7,732 bases of DNA from NCBI GenBank assembly GCA_902497035.1, contig CABVDL010000111.1:1-7732 (forward strand), written 5' to 3'. Positions within the stretch are counted from its first letter, which is position 1. Each line of letters starts with the position of its first letter. Of the stretch, positions 1-5,932 are shown piece by piece. Both the position numbers and the translations under genes were made by a program. The notes under the pieces are model-generated. The model was not told the DNA's origin, made no database searches, and saw only the letters and a program-made list of their open reading frames with translations. Source of the stretch: an uncultured Prevotella sp. (GTDB taxonomy: Bacteria; Bacteroidota; Bacteroidia; Bacteroidales; Bacteroidaceae).

Positions 1-88
1 CTGGCTTGAATGGCACTGCCATCTGGCTTGAATGGCACTGCCATCTGGCTTGAATCGCACTGCCATCTGGCTTGAATCGCACTGCCAT
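1..88. repeat. 22-bp tandem repeat, four units, cut by the left window edge
   Basis: Four head-to-tail 22-bp units lie at 1-22, 23-44, 45-66 and 67-88; the array may continue to the left of the window. Each unit begins CTGGCTTGAAT and ends ACTGCCAT. In units 1 and 2 the second half is a perfect 13-nt palindrome, ATGGCA-C-TGCCAT. Units 3 and 4 share one G-to-C change (ATCGCA), which breaks one pair of the dyad. After unit 4 the sequence leaves the pattern at once. No reading frame here is credible as a gene. The role is unknown: a protein-binding array, a REP-like repeat and a neutral minisatellite all fit. Confidence 0.95.
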
Positions 89-89
89 T

Positions 90-118
90 TGGGTCATATC
101 AGGGCCCAGTCTGACCCA
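90..118. repeat. Inverted repeat TGGGTCA / TGACCCA
   Basis: TGGGTCA at 90-96 is the exact reverse complement of TGACCCA at 112-118, with a 15-nt spacer that itself contains GGGCCC. It begins directly after the 22-bp repeat array. It could form a 7-bp stem, or be a split operator. No T-tract follows on either strand, so it does not look like an intrinsic terminator. Confidence 0.5.
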
Positions 119-168
119 TGTCAGCACTCCTTGCAGACGGAACTTTGAGCGGCGTAAACGTAACTGAT

Positions 169-197
169 TGACTGAAAGTCATTTGCGAAACTTTCGC
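169..197. repeat. Two adjacent small palindromes
   Basis: TGACT-GAA-AGTCA at 169-181 is a 5-bp stem with a 3-nt loop. GCGAAA-C-TTTCGC at 185-197 is a perfect 6-bp dyad around a single central base, the same geometry as the palindrome in the 22-bp repeats. AAAGT (175-179) and ACTTT (190-194) could also pair, so the two structures could be mutually exclusive. Function is unknown; either could be an operator. Confidence 0.4.
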
Positions 198-301
198 GAG
201 AAGCCCCGTCGTTTGGGCCAACCATCGGCCGTTCCGTTTCAAGGCCGTTCTCAGCCGCTTTAAAACACCAAAAAACTTTACATTTTATAGATTGATTGCC
301 C

Positions 302-456
302 CCGGTGGCACTGCAGGGGCCGGTCTTGTGCCGGCCCTAAAAAAATGTTCGACAAATTTAAATCGGTTGGGTCATTAATCGGTTTGGTCATTGTTTTAGG
401 GCCGGCACAAGACCGGCCCCTGCAGAGAAACCAATTTATGTGGTGCCGGCCACCGG
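302..456. repeat. Large inverted repeat with perfect 32-bp arms (candidate MITE- or BIME-like element)
   Basis: The core arms at 311-342 and 394-425 are exact reverse complements over 32 bp, starting CTGCAGGGGCCGG on the left, with a 51-nt spacer. Further out, CCGGTGGC at 302-309 is complementary to GCCACCGG at 449-456, extending the symmetry with a 23-nt insertion on the right side. Each arm is also a small hairpin, GGGCCGG and CCGGCCC around a 7-nt loop, so the DNA could form either one long stem or two separate hairpins, as in paired REP/BIME units. No transposase is encoded. No T-tract lies 3' of the structure on either strand, which argues against a simple terminator. Confidence 0.9.
361..392. 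repeat. 16-bp tandem duplication inside the inverted-repeat spacer
   Basis: AATCGGTTGGGTCATT at 361-376 is followed directly by AATCGGTTTGGTCATT at 377-392, with one difference. The pair fills most of the spacer between the 32-bp arms. The first copy shares the 9-mer TTGGGTCAT with positions 89-97 near the window start. Confidence 0.9.
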
Positions 457-578
457 CCTCCTGATTACACATGGGTGACGTATAGACAAAGTCACGAGCA
501 TTCGCTGAATATTTACCATAACTGGCCATAATTAGAAAAATTTTAAGGTCAAAAGAGCCGATTAAGAAAACAATAATG

Positions 579-586
579 TAATTTTG
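579..586 (+). promoter_or_regulatory. Candidate Bacteroidetes -7 promoter box for the gene cluster
   Basis: TAATTTTG matches the Bacteroidetes sigma-ABfr -7 consensus TAnnTTTG exactly and lies in the AT-rich leader 81 nt before the start codon at 667. I could not find a clear TTTG-type -33 box at the usual distance upstream, so the call rests on one element. If it is real, transcription would start near 593 and give a leader of roughly 70 nt. Confidence 0.35.
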
Positions 587-666
587 CATTTGCGTATGGA
601 ACACTTACTTCCATGGACAAACAAGCGTCGCGTCCAAACAACAATGAACAAAAATTATAAACCATT

Positions 667-2103
667 ATGGAAAAATTGATTGACTGCTTCGTGCCACGCG
701 GCACGGAAGAAGAGACAAAGAGAAACGTCGATATGTTGGGAGCCGAGACGCTCGTCAACACTGTGACCGTAGTGGATGGCAACATTAAGGCGTCAGCCAC
801 GCTCAAGGACATCGCCTCCAGGACAACCACTCCCTATACGCTGCTCTTCCTCAAGGGCCAGTTCATGCAGCTCGGCTACCTCGCCCTCAACCGCATGGTG
901 CAGATTGCCGACATCACGAAAGCCGGCATGAGCTACACCGACCACTATAACATTTCGGCCGACGGCAAGCGCACCGACGCACCGACCATCGACTACCAGA
1001 TGGGCTCGCTTCGCGATGACTTCAACTTCGGCTCCGTGCTGCTTTTCCGCACCGACGCGCTGAAAGATGCCGCCGCCCGCATGAAGGCCGACTATCAGGC
1101 CGCCGGCTTCTACGACCTGCGCCTGAAGCTGGCCGAGAGATACCAGCTCTGCCACATCAACGAGTATCTCTATTCCGAGGTGGAGCTAGACACGCGCAAG
1201 ACGGGCGAGAAGCTCTTCGACTATGTTGACCCAAAGAACCGCGCCTCGCAGGTAGAGATGGAGCAGGCCGTAACGGAATACCTCAAGGAGATTGGCGGAT
1301 ACCTGAAGCCCGAGTTCCGCAGCGTTGACACGTCGAGGGGCGATTTCCCCGTGGAAATATCGGTAATGATACCCGTGCGCAACCGCATCCGCACTATCCG
1401 CGACGCCATCAACAGCGCACTGAGCCAGAAGACCACGTTCCCCTTCAACGTCTTTGTCGTTGAGAATGGCCCGGAGTGCCACTCCACCGACGGCACCACC
1501 GAGGCTGTCGATGAGTTCACCGACGAGCGCATCATCCACATCGTCACCGACCGCCGCGACCTCGGCGTGGGCGGCAGCTGGAACCTCTGCGCCCACGACC
1601 CGCGCTGCGGCCGCTTCATCGTGCAGCTGGACTCCGACGACGTGTATCTCGACGAGAGCACCCTCCAGAAATACTACGATGCCTTCAAGGAGCAGAAGGT
1701 GGGCGTCATCCTCGGCACCTACGTGCTGACTGACATCAACAAGAACATTCTGCCGCCGGGCAAGATTGACCATGCCGAGTGGACTCCCGACAACGGACGC
1801 AACAACGCCCTGCGCATCAACGGCCTCGGCGCGCCCCGCGGCATGTATTCGCCGCTGCTGCGCGACATCACGATGCCCAACGTCAACTACGGCGAGGACT
1901 ACGCCTTCTGCCTGGCCGTAAGCCGCCACTACCTCATTGGCCGCATCTACGACCCCGTGTACTGCTGCCGCCGATGGGACGACAACTCCGACGGCGACCT
2001 CTCCATCGAGAAAGAAAACCGTAACAACACTTACAAGGACCGCATCCGCACGTGGGAGCTCATGGCGCGCATCGCCATGAACAAGGCCAACGGCAACCAT
2101 TAA
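667..2103 (+). CDS. Two-domain glycosyltransferase family 2 protein
   Basis: A 478-residue protein. The C-terminal part, from about residue 229, is a standard GT2 (GT-A fold) domain: it opens VEISVMIPVRNR (229-240), has the metal- and nucleotide-binding DSDD at 322-325, the acceptor-site GED with E410-D411, and an RRW (435-437) at the place of the family's (Q/R)xxRW motif. Residues 1-228 resemble the same fold but are degenerate; YTDHY (90-94) sits where a DxD would be expected. It probably transfers a sugar from a nucleotide-sugar donor, but donor and acceptor cannot be read from the sequence. No signal peptide or clear membrane segment was seen, so it should be cytosolic. The ATG at 667 follows an A/T-rich leader (ATAAACCATT) without a Shine-Dalgarno. 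The stop is only 11 nt before the permease gene, so it is probably cotranscribed with the MurNAc genes, though its role there is unexplained. Confidence 0.9.
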   Translation: MEKLIDCFVPRGTEEETKRNVDMLGAETLVNTVTVVDGNIKASATLKDIASRTTTPYTLLFLKGQFMQLGYLALNRMVQIADITKAGMSYTDHYNISADGKRTDAPTIDYQMGSLRDDFNFGSVLLFRTDALKDAAARMKADYQAAGFYDLRLKLAERYQLCHINEYLYSEVELDTRKTGEKLFDYVDPKNRASQVEMEQAVTEYLKEIGGYLKPEFRSVDTSRGDFPVEISVMIPVRNRIRTIRDAINSALSQKTTFPFNVFVVENGPECHSTDGTTEAVDEFTDERIIHIVTDRRDLGVGGSWNLCAHDPRCGRFIVQLDSDDVYLDESTLQKYYDAFKEQKVGVILGTYVLTDINKNILPPGKIDHAEWTPDNGRNNALRINGLGAPRGMYSPLLRDITMPNVNYGEDYAFCLAVSRHYLIGRIYDPVYCCRRWDDNSDGDLSIEKENRNNTYKDRIRTWELMARIAMNKANGNH

Positions 2104-2114
2104 ACCGCAGACGC

Positions 2115-3452
2115 ATGAATAGCAAACAAGTCACGCCGTGGGTGTGGGTGCCCACGCTTTACTTTGCCGAGGGCGTGCCCTACTTCGTGGTGAACAACAT
2201 CTCCGTGATGATGTTCACCAAGATGGGCGTGCCCAACGGCGACATGGCGTTTTTCACGACCCTGCTTTATTTCCCCTGGTTCCTGAAGGGCATCTGGAGC
2301 CCGCTGGTCGATGTGGTCAGGACCAAGCGCTGGTGGATAGTCACCATGCAGGCCCTGCTCACCATCCTCCTTGTCTTACTCACGCTCACGCTGCCCTCTC
2401 CCTCGCCCGCGCTCATCGCCACGGGCCACACGCCCATCAGCATGTTCACGCTAACGCTCGTACTGTTCATCATCGCCGCATTCGCCTCGGCCACCCACGA
2501 CATTGCCGCCGACGGCTACTACATGCTGGCCCACAGTCCGAGCAGCCAGGCCGCGTTCATCGGCATCCGCAGCACGTTCTACCGCATCGCCTCGGTCTTC
2601 GGCCAGGGCGTGCTGGTGTTCATCGCCGGAACCATAGAGACGCAAACCCACGACATCCCGTTCTCCTGGCGCGTGACGCTCGGCGTGAGTGCCGTCATCT
2701 TCTTCCTCATCACCCTCTACCACACGTTCATGCTGCCCCACTCCGACAACGACCGGCCGCGCGTGAGCCAGGAGAAAGTCTGCAAAGGCACTGGCCCCGT
2801 GAGAGAGAGCAACTGGAGCGAGCTGATGGGTTCCTTCGTGACCTTCGTCAAGAAGCCCCACGTGCTGTGGGCCATAGCGTTCATGCTGCTCTACCGCCTG
2901 CCCGAGGGCTTCCTCATCAAGATGTGCCAGCCGTTCCTCGTCCACAGCAAGGCCGTGGGCGGACTGGGCATGAGCACCGAGATGGTGGGCTTGGTCTATG
3001 GCACGTTCGGCGTCATCGCACTCTTGGGCGGCGGCATCATCGGCGGCATCATCGCCTCGAGGATGGGACTGAAACGCTCGTTGTGGCTCATGGCGGCCTG
3101 CATGACGCTGCCCTGCCTCACCTTTGTCTATCTCGCCATCGCCCAGCCCTCCAGCGTGGCTGTCATCACCGTTGCCCTCTGCATCGAGCAGTTTGGCTAC
3201 GGCTTCGGCTTCACGGCCTACATGCTCTACATGATGTACTTCTCCGAAGGCGAGTTCAAGACCTCCCACTATGCCATCTGCACGGCATTCATGGCTCTGA
3301 GCATGATGCTCCCGGGCTTTGTCGCCGGATACATACAAGAGGCCATCGGCTACGTCAACTTCTTCTGGATGGTGATGGCCTGCTGTGCCGCCACGCTGCT
3401 CATCACCTTCGTGGTGCGCCGCCAGATTGACCCTGAATACGGACGAAAATAA
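2115..3452 (+). CDS. ampG: AmpG-like MFS permease (muropeptide uptake)
   Basis: A 445-residue hydrophobic protein of about 12 membrane segments, of the MFS/PAT family that includes AmpG, the inner-membrane importer of GlcNAc-anhydroMurNAc (peptides). It begins with the family-like PWVWVPTLYFAEGVPYFVV, has WSPLVDVVRTKRWW in the first cytoplasmic loop region and the conserved ATHDIAADGYYM at 126-137. A polar loop at about 207-243 separates the two six-helix halves. The frame is open further upstream to 2052, but that start would lie inside the glycosyltransferase gene; the ATG at 2115, 11 nt after the previous stop, gives the proper N-terminus. The neighbouring namZ, murT, murK and murQ support peptidoglycan fragments as substrate. 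The exact substrate (anhydro-muropeptide, disaccharide or free amino sugar) is inferred, not shown. Confidence 0.88.
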   Translation: MNSKQVTPWVWVPTLYFAEGVPYFVVNNISVMMFTKMGVPNGDMAFFTTLLYFPWFLKGIWSPLVDVVRTKRWWIVTMQALLTILLVLLTLTLPSPSPALIATGHTPISMFTLTLVLFIIAAFASATHDIAADGYYMLAHSPSSQAAFIGIRSTFYRIASVFGQGVLVFIAGTIETQTHDIPFSWRVTLGVSAVIFFLITLYHTFMLPHSDNDRPRVSQEKVCKGTGPVRESNWSELMGSFVTFVKKPHVLWAIAFMLLYRLPEGFLIKMCQPFLVHSKAVGGLGMSTEMVGLVYGTFGVIALLGGGIIGGIIASRMGLKRSLWLMAACMTLPCLTFVYLAIAQPSSVAVITVALCIEQFGYGFGFTAYMLYMMYFSEGEFKTSHYAICTAFMALSMMLPGFVAGYIQEAIGYVNFFWMVMACCAATLLITFVVRRQIDPEYGRK

Positions 3453-3464
3453 CCATTACATAGC

Positions 3465-4691
3465 ATGAAACGCATTCTGTTTTTCCTCACCTGCCTCTGC
3501 CTCGCGGCCTCAGCCTGCTCCGCCAGGCGCGTCATGCCGGGCATCGAGGTGCTGAGAGCCGACGGCTTCAAGTTGCTTCAGGGCAAGCGCGTGGGCCTCG
3601 TCACCAACCCTACGGGCGTGGACAGCCACCTTGAGTCGGACATTGACATTCTCCACCGCGCGCCTGGCGTGAGGCTCGTGGCACTCTACGGTCCCGAACA
3701 CGGCGTAAGGGGAAGCGCGCATGCGGGCGACGCCGTCGAGGGCAACACCGACGCCCGCACCGGCCTGCCCGTGTACTCGCTCTTCGGCAAGACACGCGTA
3801 CCCACCGAGGAGATGCTACAAGGCATCGACGTGCTGGTATATGACATCCAGGACGTGGGATGCCGCTCCTTCACGTATATCTCCACCTTATATAATATAA
3901 TGAAGGCGGCCGCCAGGCACCACATCAAGGTGGTGGTGTTAGACCGTCCCAACCCGCTTGGCGGAGAGAAGATTGAGGGCAACCTCGTTGAGGACGACTG
4001 CGTCAGCTTCGTCTCCCAGTTCAAGATACCCTACGTCTATGGCCTCACGCCCGGCGAGGTGGCCCTGCTGCTCAACGGCGAGAACATGCTCGGCGGCAAG
4101 TGCGACCTCACGGTGGTGAGGATGAAAGGCTGGAAGCGCCGCATGACCTACGAGGACACCGGCCTGCCGTGGGTGCTGTCGTCGCCCCATATTCCCGAGG
4201 CCTCGACGGCGCCGTTCTACAGCATCACCGGCATCGTCGGCGAGCTCAACACCATCTCCATCGGCGTGGGCTACACGCTGCCGTTCAAGCTCATTGGCGC
4301 CGAATGGGTCAACGCGCAGGACTTCGCCGACGCCATGAACGCGCTCCGTCTGCCCGGCTACACGTTCCGCCCCATCTGCTACACGCCCTACTACGGTCCG
4401 GGCAAGGGTAAGGAGCTGCAGGGCGTGCAGGTGTACATCACCGACTACCGCCGCGCCAATCTCTGCGACGTGCAGTGGTACGCGCTGCAGGAACTCTACC
4501 GCCTCTACCCCGACCACGACCCCATGGGCGAGGACACCAAACGCTGGGGCATGATTGACAAGGTGTGCGGCTCCCACCAGATACGCACGCTGTTTCTGAA
4601 AAACCACCGTTGGGCCGACGCAAAACCCTATTGGGACAAGGATGTCGAGAGTTTCCGCAGCCTGGCAAAGAAATACTATCTGTATAAATGA
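3465..4691 (+). CDS. namZ: Exo-beta-N-acetylmuramidase NamZ (DUF1343, GH171)
   Basis: A 408-residue DUF1343 protein. Members characterised in Bacillus subtilis and Tannerella forsythia cleave MurNAc from the non-reducing end of peptidoglycan fragments. Conserved blocks visible here are YGPEHGVRG (E78 is the most likely catalytic acid, inferred from conservation), VYDIQDVGCRSFTYISTL from residue 125, and LDRPNPLGG at 159-167. The N-terminus is a signal peptide: K2-R3, a hydrophobic run at 4-17, then Cys18 in LAASAC, a weak lipobox. The protein is therefore exported and perhaps a lipoprotein; no acidic Bacteroidetes surface-export signal follows the Cys. The ATG is 12 nt after the permease stop. 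The stop overlaps the murT start by 4 nt (ATGA), indicating translational coupling. Residues 142-145 are encoded by four consecutive A/T-only codons, unlike the GC-rich remainder. Confidence 0.94.
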   Translation: MKRILFFLTCLCLAASACSARRVMPGIEVLRADGFKLLQGKRVGLVTNPTGVDSHLESDIDILHRAPGVRLVALYGPEHGVRGSAHAGDAVEGNTDARTGLPVYSLFGKTRVPTEEMLQGIDVLVYDIQDVGCRSFTYISTLYNIMKAAARHHIKVVVLDRPNPLGGEKIEGNLVEDDCVSFVSQFKIPYVYGLTPGEVALLLNGENMLGGKCDLTVVRMKGWKRRMTYEDTGLPWVLSSPHIPEASTAPFYSITGIVGELNTISIGVGYTLPFKLIGAEWVNAQDFADAMNALRLPGYTFRPICYTPYYGPGKGKELQGVQVYITDYRRANLCDVQWYALQELYRLYPDHDPMGEDTKRWGMIDKVCGSHQIRTLFLKNHRWADAKPYWDKDVESFRSLAKKYYLYK

Positions 4692-5827
4692 CTAATACTT
4701 CCAAAAGCAAGCGCATCCTGTCCATCGACATTCTGCGCGGCCTCACCATTGCCGGCATGATACTGGTCAACAACCCGGGCGGCCCTGAGTCAGACTCTTT
4801 CGCGCCGCTCTGCCACGCTGAGTGGAATGGCCTCACGCCCACCGACCTCGTATTCCCCACGTTCATGTTCATCATGGGCATCACCACCTACCTGTCGCTG
4901 CGCAAGTTCAATTTCTCCTGGTCGTGGCCCTGCGCCCGCAAGATTGCGAAGCGCGCGTTCCTGCTGTGGGGCATCGGCCTGGCCATCTCTCTGCTGCTCA
5001 CGTGGATACACGGACTCATCGACCCGTCGCGCTGGCAGGGACTCGGCTATGCGCTGGCCCACCTGCGCCTGCTCGGCGTGCTGCCCCGCCTCGGTATATG
5101 CTACGGCCTGGCGGCCGTCGTCGCCCTCTCTGTGAGGCACAAGCTCATACCATGGCTCATTGCCCTCATCTTCGTGGGCTACTACATCGTGCTTGAGCTC
5201 GGCAACGGCTTTGCCCACGACGCCTCCAACATTCTGGCCGTCATCGACTATGCCGTACTGGGCATCGACCACACCTACGCCTGGGACGTCCCCGACCCCG
5301 AGGGACTGCTCTCCACGCTGCCCGCCCTGGGCCACGTGCTGACAGGCTTCTGCGTGGGCAAGGTCATCACGGACGTCAACGACCTCAACGACAAGATTGA
5401 GCGGCTCTTCGTCATCGGCGCGCTGCTCATGCTCGCCGGGGCACTGCTGGCCTACCTCTGCCCCATCAACAAGAAGCTCTGGACCCCCACCTACGCCATG
5501 GCCACCTGCGGCATTGCCAGCACGCTGCTCGCCCTGATGATCTGGCTCATCGACAAGCGTGGCTACAAAGGGCGCGTCACCGAGTTCTTCCATGTCTTCG
5601 GTGTCAATCCGCTGGCCCTCTACGTCTTGTCCGACCTGCTGCTCATCCCCTACTCCATCATTCCATTCTTCGGCGGCAAGACGCTGCAGAAGGTTTGCTT
5701 CGGCGACGTGCTGTCGGCCTTTCTGCCCGTGCAGTGGGCCTCGCTCTGCTGGGCGCTGCTGTGCGTGCTGACCTGCTGGCTCGTCGGCCTCTGGCTTTAC
5801 AAGAAACACATCTTTATTAAGCTATAG
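4688..5827 (+). CDS. murT: MurT-type MurNAc transporter (COG4299/DUF5009, HGSNAT-like membrane protein)
   Basis: A 379-residue protein with about ten membrane helices. It belongs to the COG4299/DUF5009 family, related to human heparan-alpha-glucosaminide N-acetyltransferase and often annotated as an acyltransferase. Signature blocks: RILSIDILRGLTIAGMILVN (9-28), HAEWNGLTPTDLVFPTFMF (43-61, His43 in the position of the family's proposed acyl-accepting histidine), and LLSTLPALGHVLTGFCVGK in the second half. In Tannerella forsythia the gene directly before murK and murQ was shown to be required, together with the kinase, for MurNAc uptake in an E. coli murP mutant. I recall that gene as belonging to this family but cannot check it here. 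The gene order murT-murK-murQ supports the call. The alternative is a membrane acyltransferase acting on amino sugars. Translation is coupled to namZ by an ATGA overlap. The last codon (CTA) and the TAG stop belong to the first unit of a 9-bp repeat array. Confidence 0.78.
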   Translation: MTNTSKSKRILSIDILRGLTIAGMILVNNPGGPESDSFAPLCHAEWNGLTPTDLVFPTFMFIMGITTYLSLRKFNFSWSWPCARKIAKRAFLLWGIGLAISLLLTWIHGLIDPSRWQGLGYALAHLRLLGVLPRLGICYGLAAVVALSVRHKLIPWLIALIFVGYYIVLELGNGFAHDASNILAVIDYAVLGIDHTYAWDVPDPEGLLSTLPALGHVLTGFCVGKVITDVNDLNDKIERLFVIGALLMLAGALLAYLCPINKKLWTPTYAMATCGIASTLLALMIWLIDKRGYKGRVTEFFHVFGVNPLALYVLSDLLLIPYSIIPFFGGKTLQKVCFGDVLSAFLPVQWASLCWALLCVLTCWLVGLWLYKKHIFIKL

Positions 5828-5920
5828 AAACTATAGAAACTATAGACACTATAGAAACTATAGAAACTATAGAGACTATAGAGACTATAGAGACTATAGA
5901 GACTATAACAGACTATAAAA
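5822..5920. repeat. 9-bp tandem repeat between murT and murK
   Basis: Nine exact-length 9-nt units run from 5822 to 5902: CTATAGAAA twice, CTATAGACA once, CTATAGAAA twice, then CTATAGAGA four times. Two decayed copies (CTATAACAGA, CTATAAAA) reach 5920. Each clean unit contains the palindrome CTATAG. The TAG of the first unit is the murT stop codon; because the unit length is a multiple of three, every clean unit repeats TAG in the murT frame. The array ends 12 nt before the murK ATG and fills nearly the whole 105-nt gap. No promoter or terminator was recognised in it. Confidence 0.97.
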
Positions 5921-5932
5921 ACCATTACAACT

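Larger units (their letters stand above)
89..666. other. Repeat-rich intergenic region and leader upstream of the glycosyltransferase gene
   Basis: No open frame in these 578 nt looks like a gene. The longest antisense frame (604 down to 278) runs straight through the large inverted repeat and has no recognisable protein character. The stretch holds a possible stem-loop at 90-118, small palindromes at 169-197, an 8-bp direct repeat GGCCGTTC at 227-234 and 243-250, the large inverted repeat at 302-456, a short hairpin GCCGG-CCA-CCGGC at 445-457, an inverted pair GTGAC/GTCAC at 475-479 and 491-495, and from about 480 an AT-rich leader with a candidate promoter. No tRNA, rRNA or recognised riboswitch was seen. 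Confidence 0.75.

Noticed and set aside
1..88. CRISPR array
   Set aside because: The 22-bp units are directly adjacent with no unique spacers, and no cas gene is present.
311..425. Intrinsic transcription terminator
   Set aside because: The GC-rich hairpins are strong, but there is no T-tract immediately 3' of them on either strand; the A/T runs lie inside the loop on the wrong side.
278..604. Antisense 108-codon open frame in the leading intergenic region
   Set aside because: It runs through both arms of the perfect inverted repeat, so much of its sequence is dictated by that structure; it shows no domain or conserved character and reaches into the probable promoter of the glycosyltransferase gene.
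2052..2114. Earlier start for the permease gene at 2052
   Set aside because: It would add 21 polar residues overlapping the glycosyltransferase gene; the start at 2115 directly precedes the conserved N-terminus.
2138..3430. Long alternative-frame ORFs within the coding region (for example 2138-3430 +, 4790-5809 -)
   Set aside because: They are typical shadows of GC-rich genes: rich in His, Arg, Ala and Gly, without recognisable domains, and fully overlapped by well-supported genes.
5840..5857. Phage T7-like promoter (CACTATAG at the third to fourth repeat junction)
   Set aside because: Only the tail of the T7 consensus is matched and it arises from the repeat unit; the upstream half is absent.
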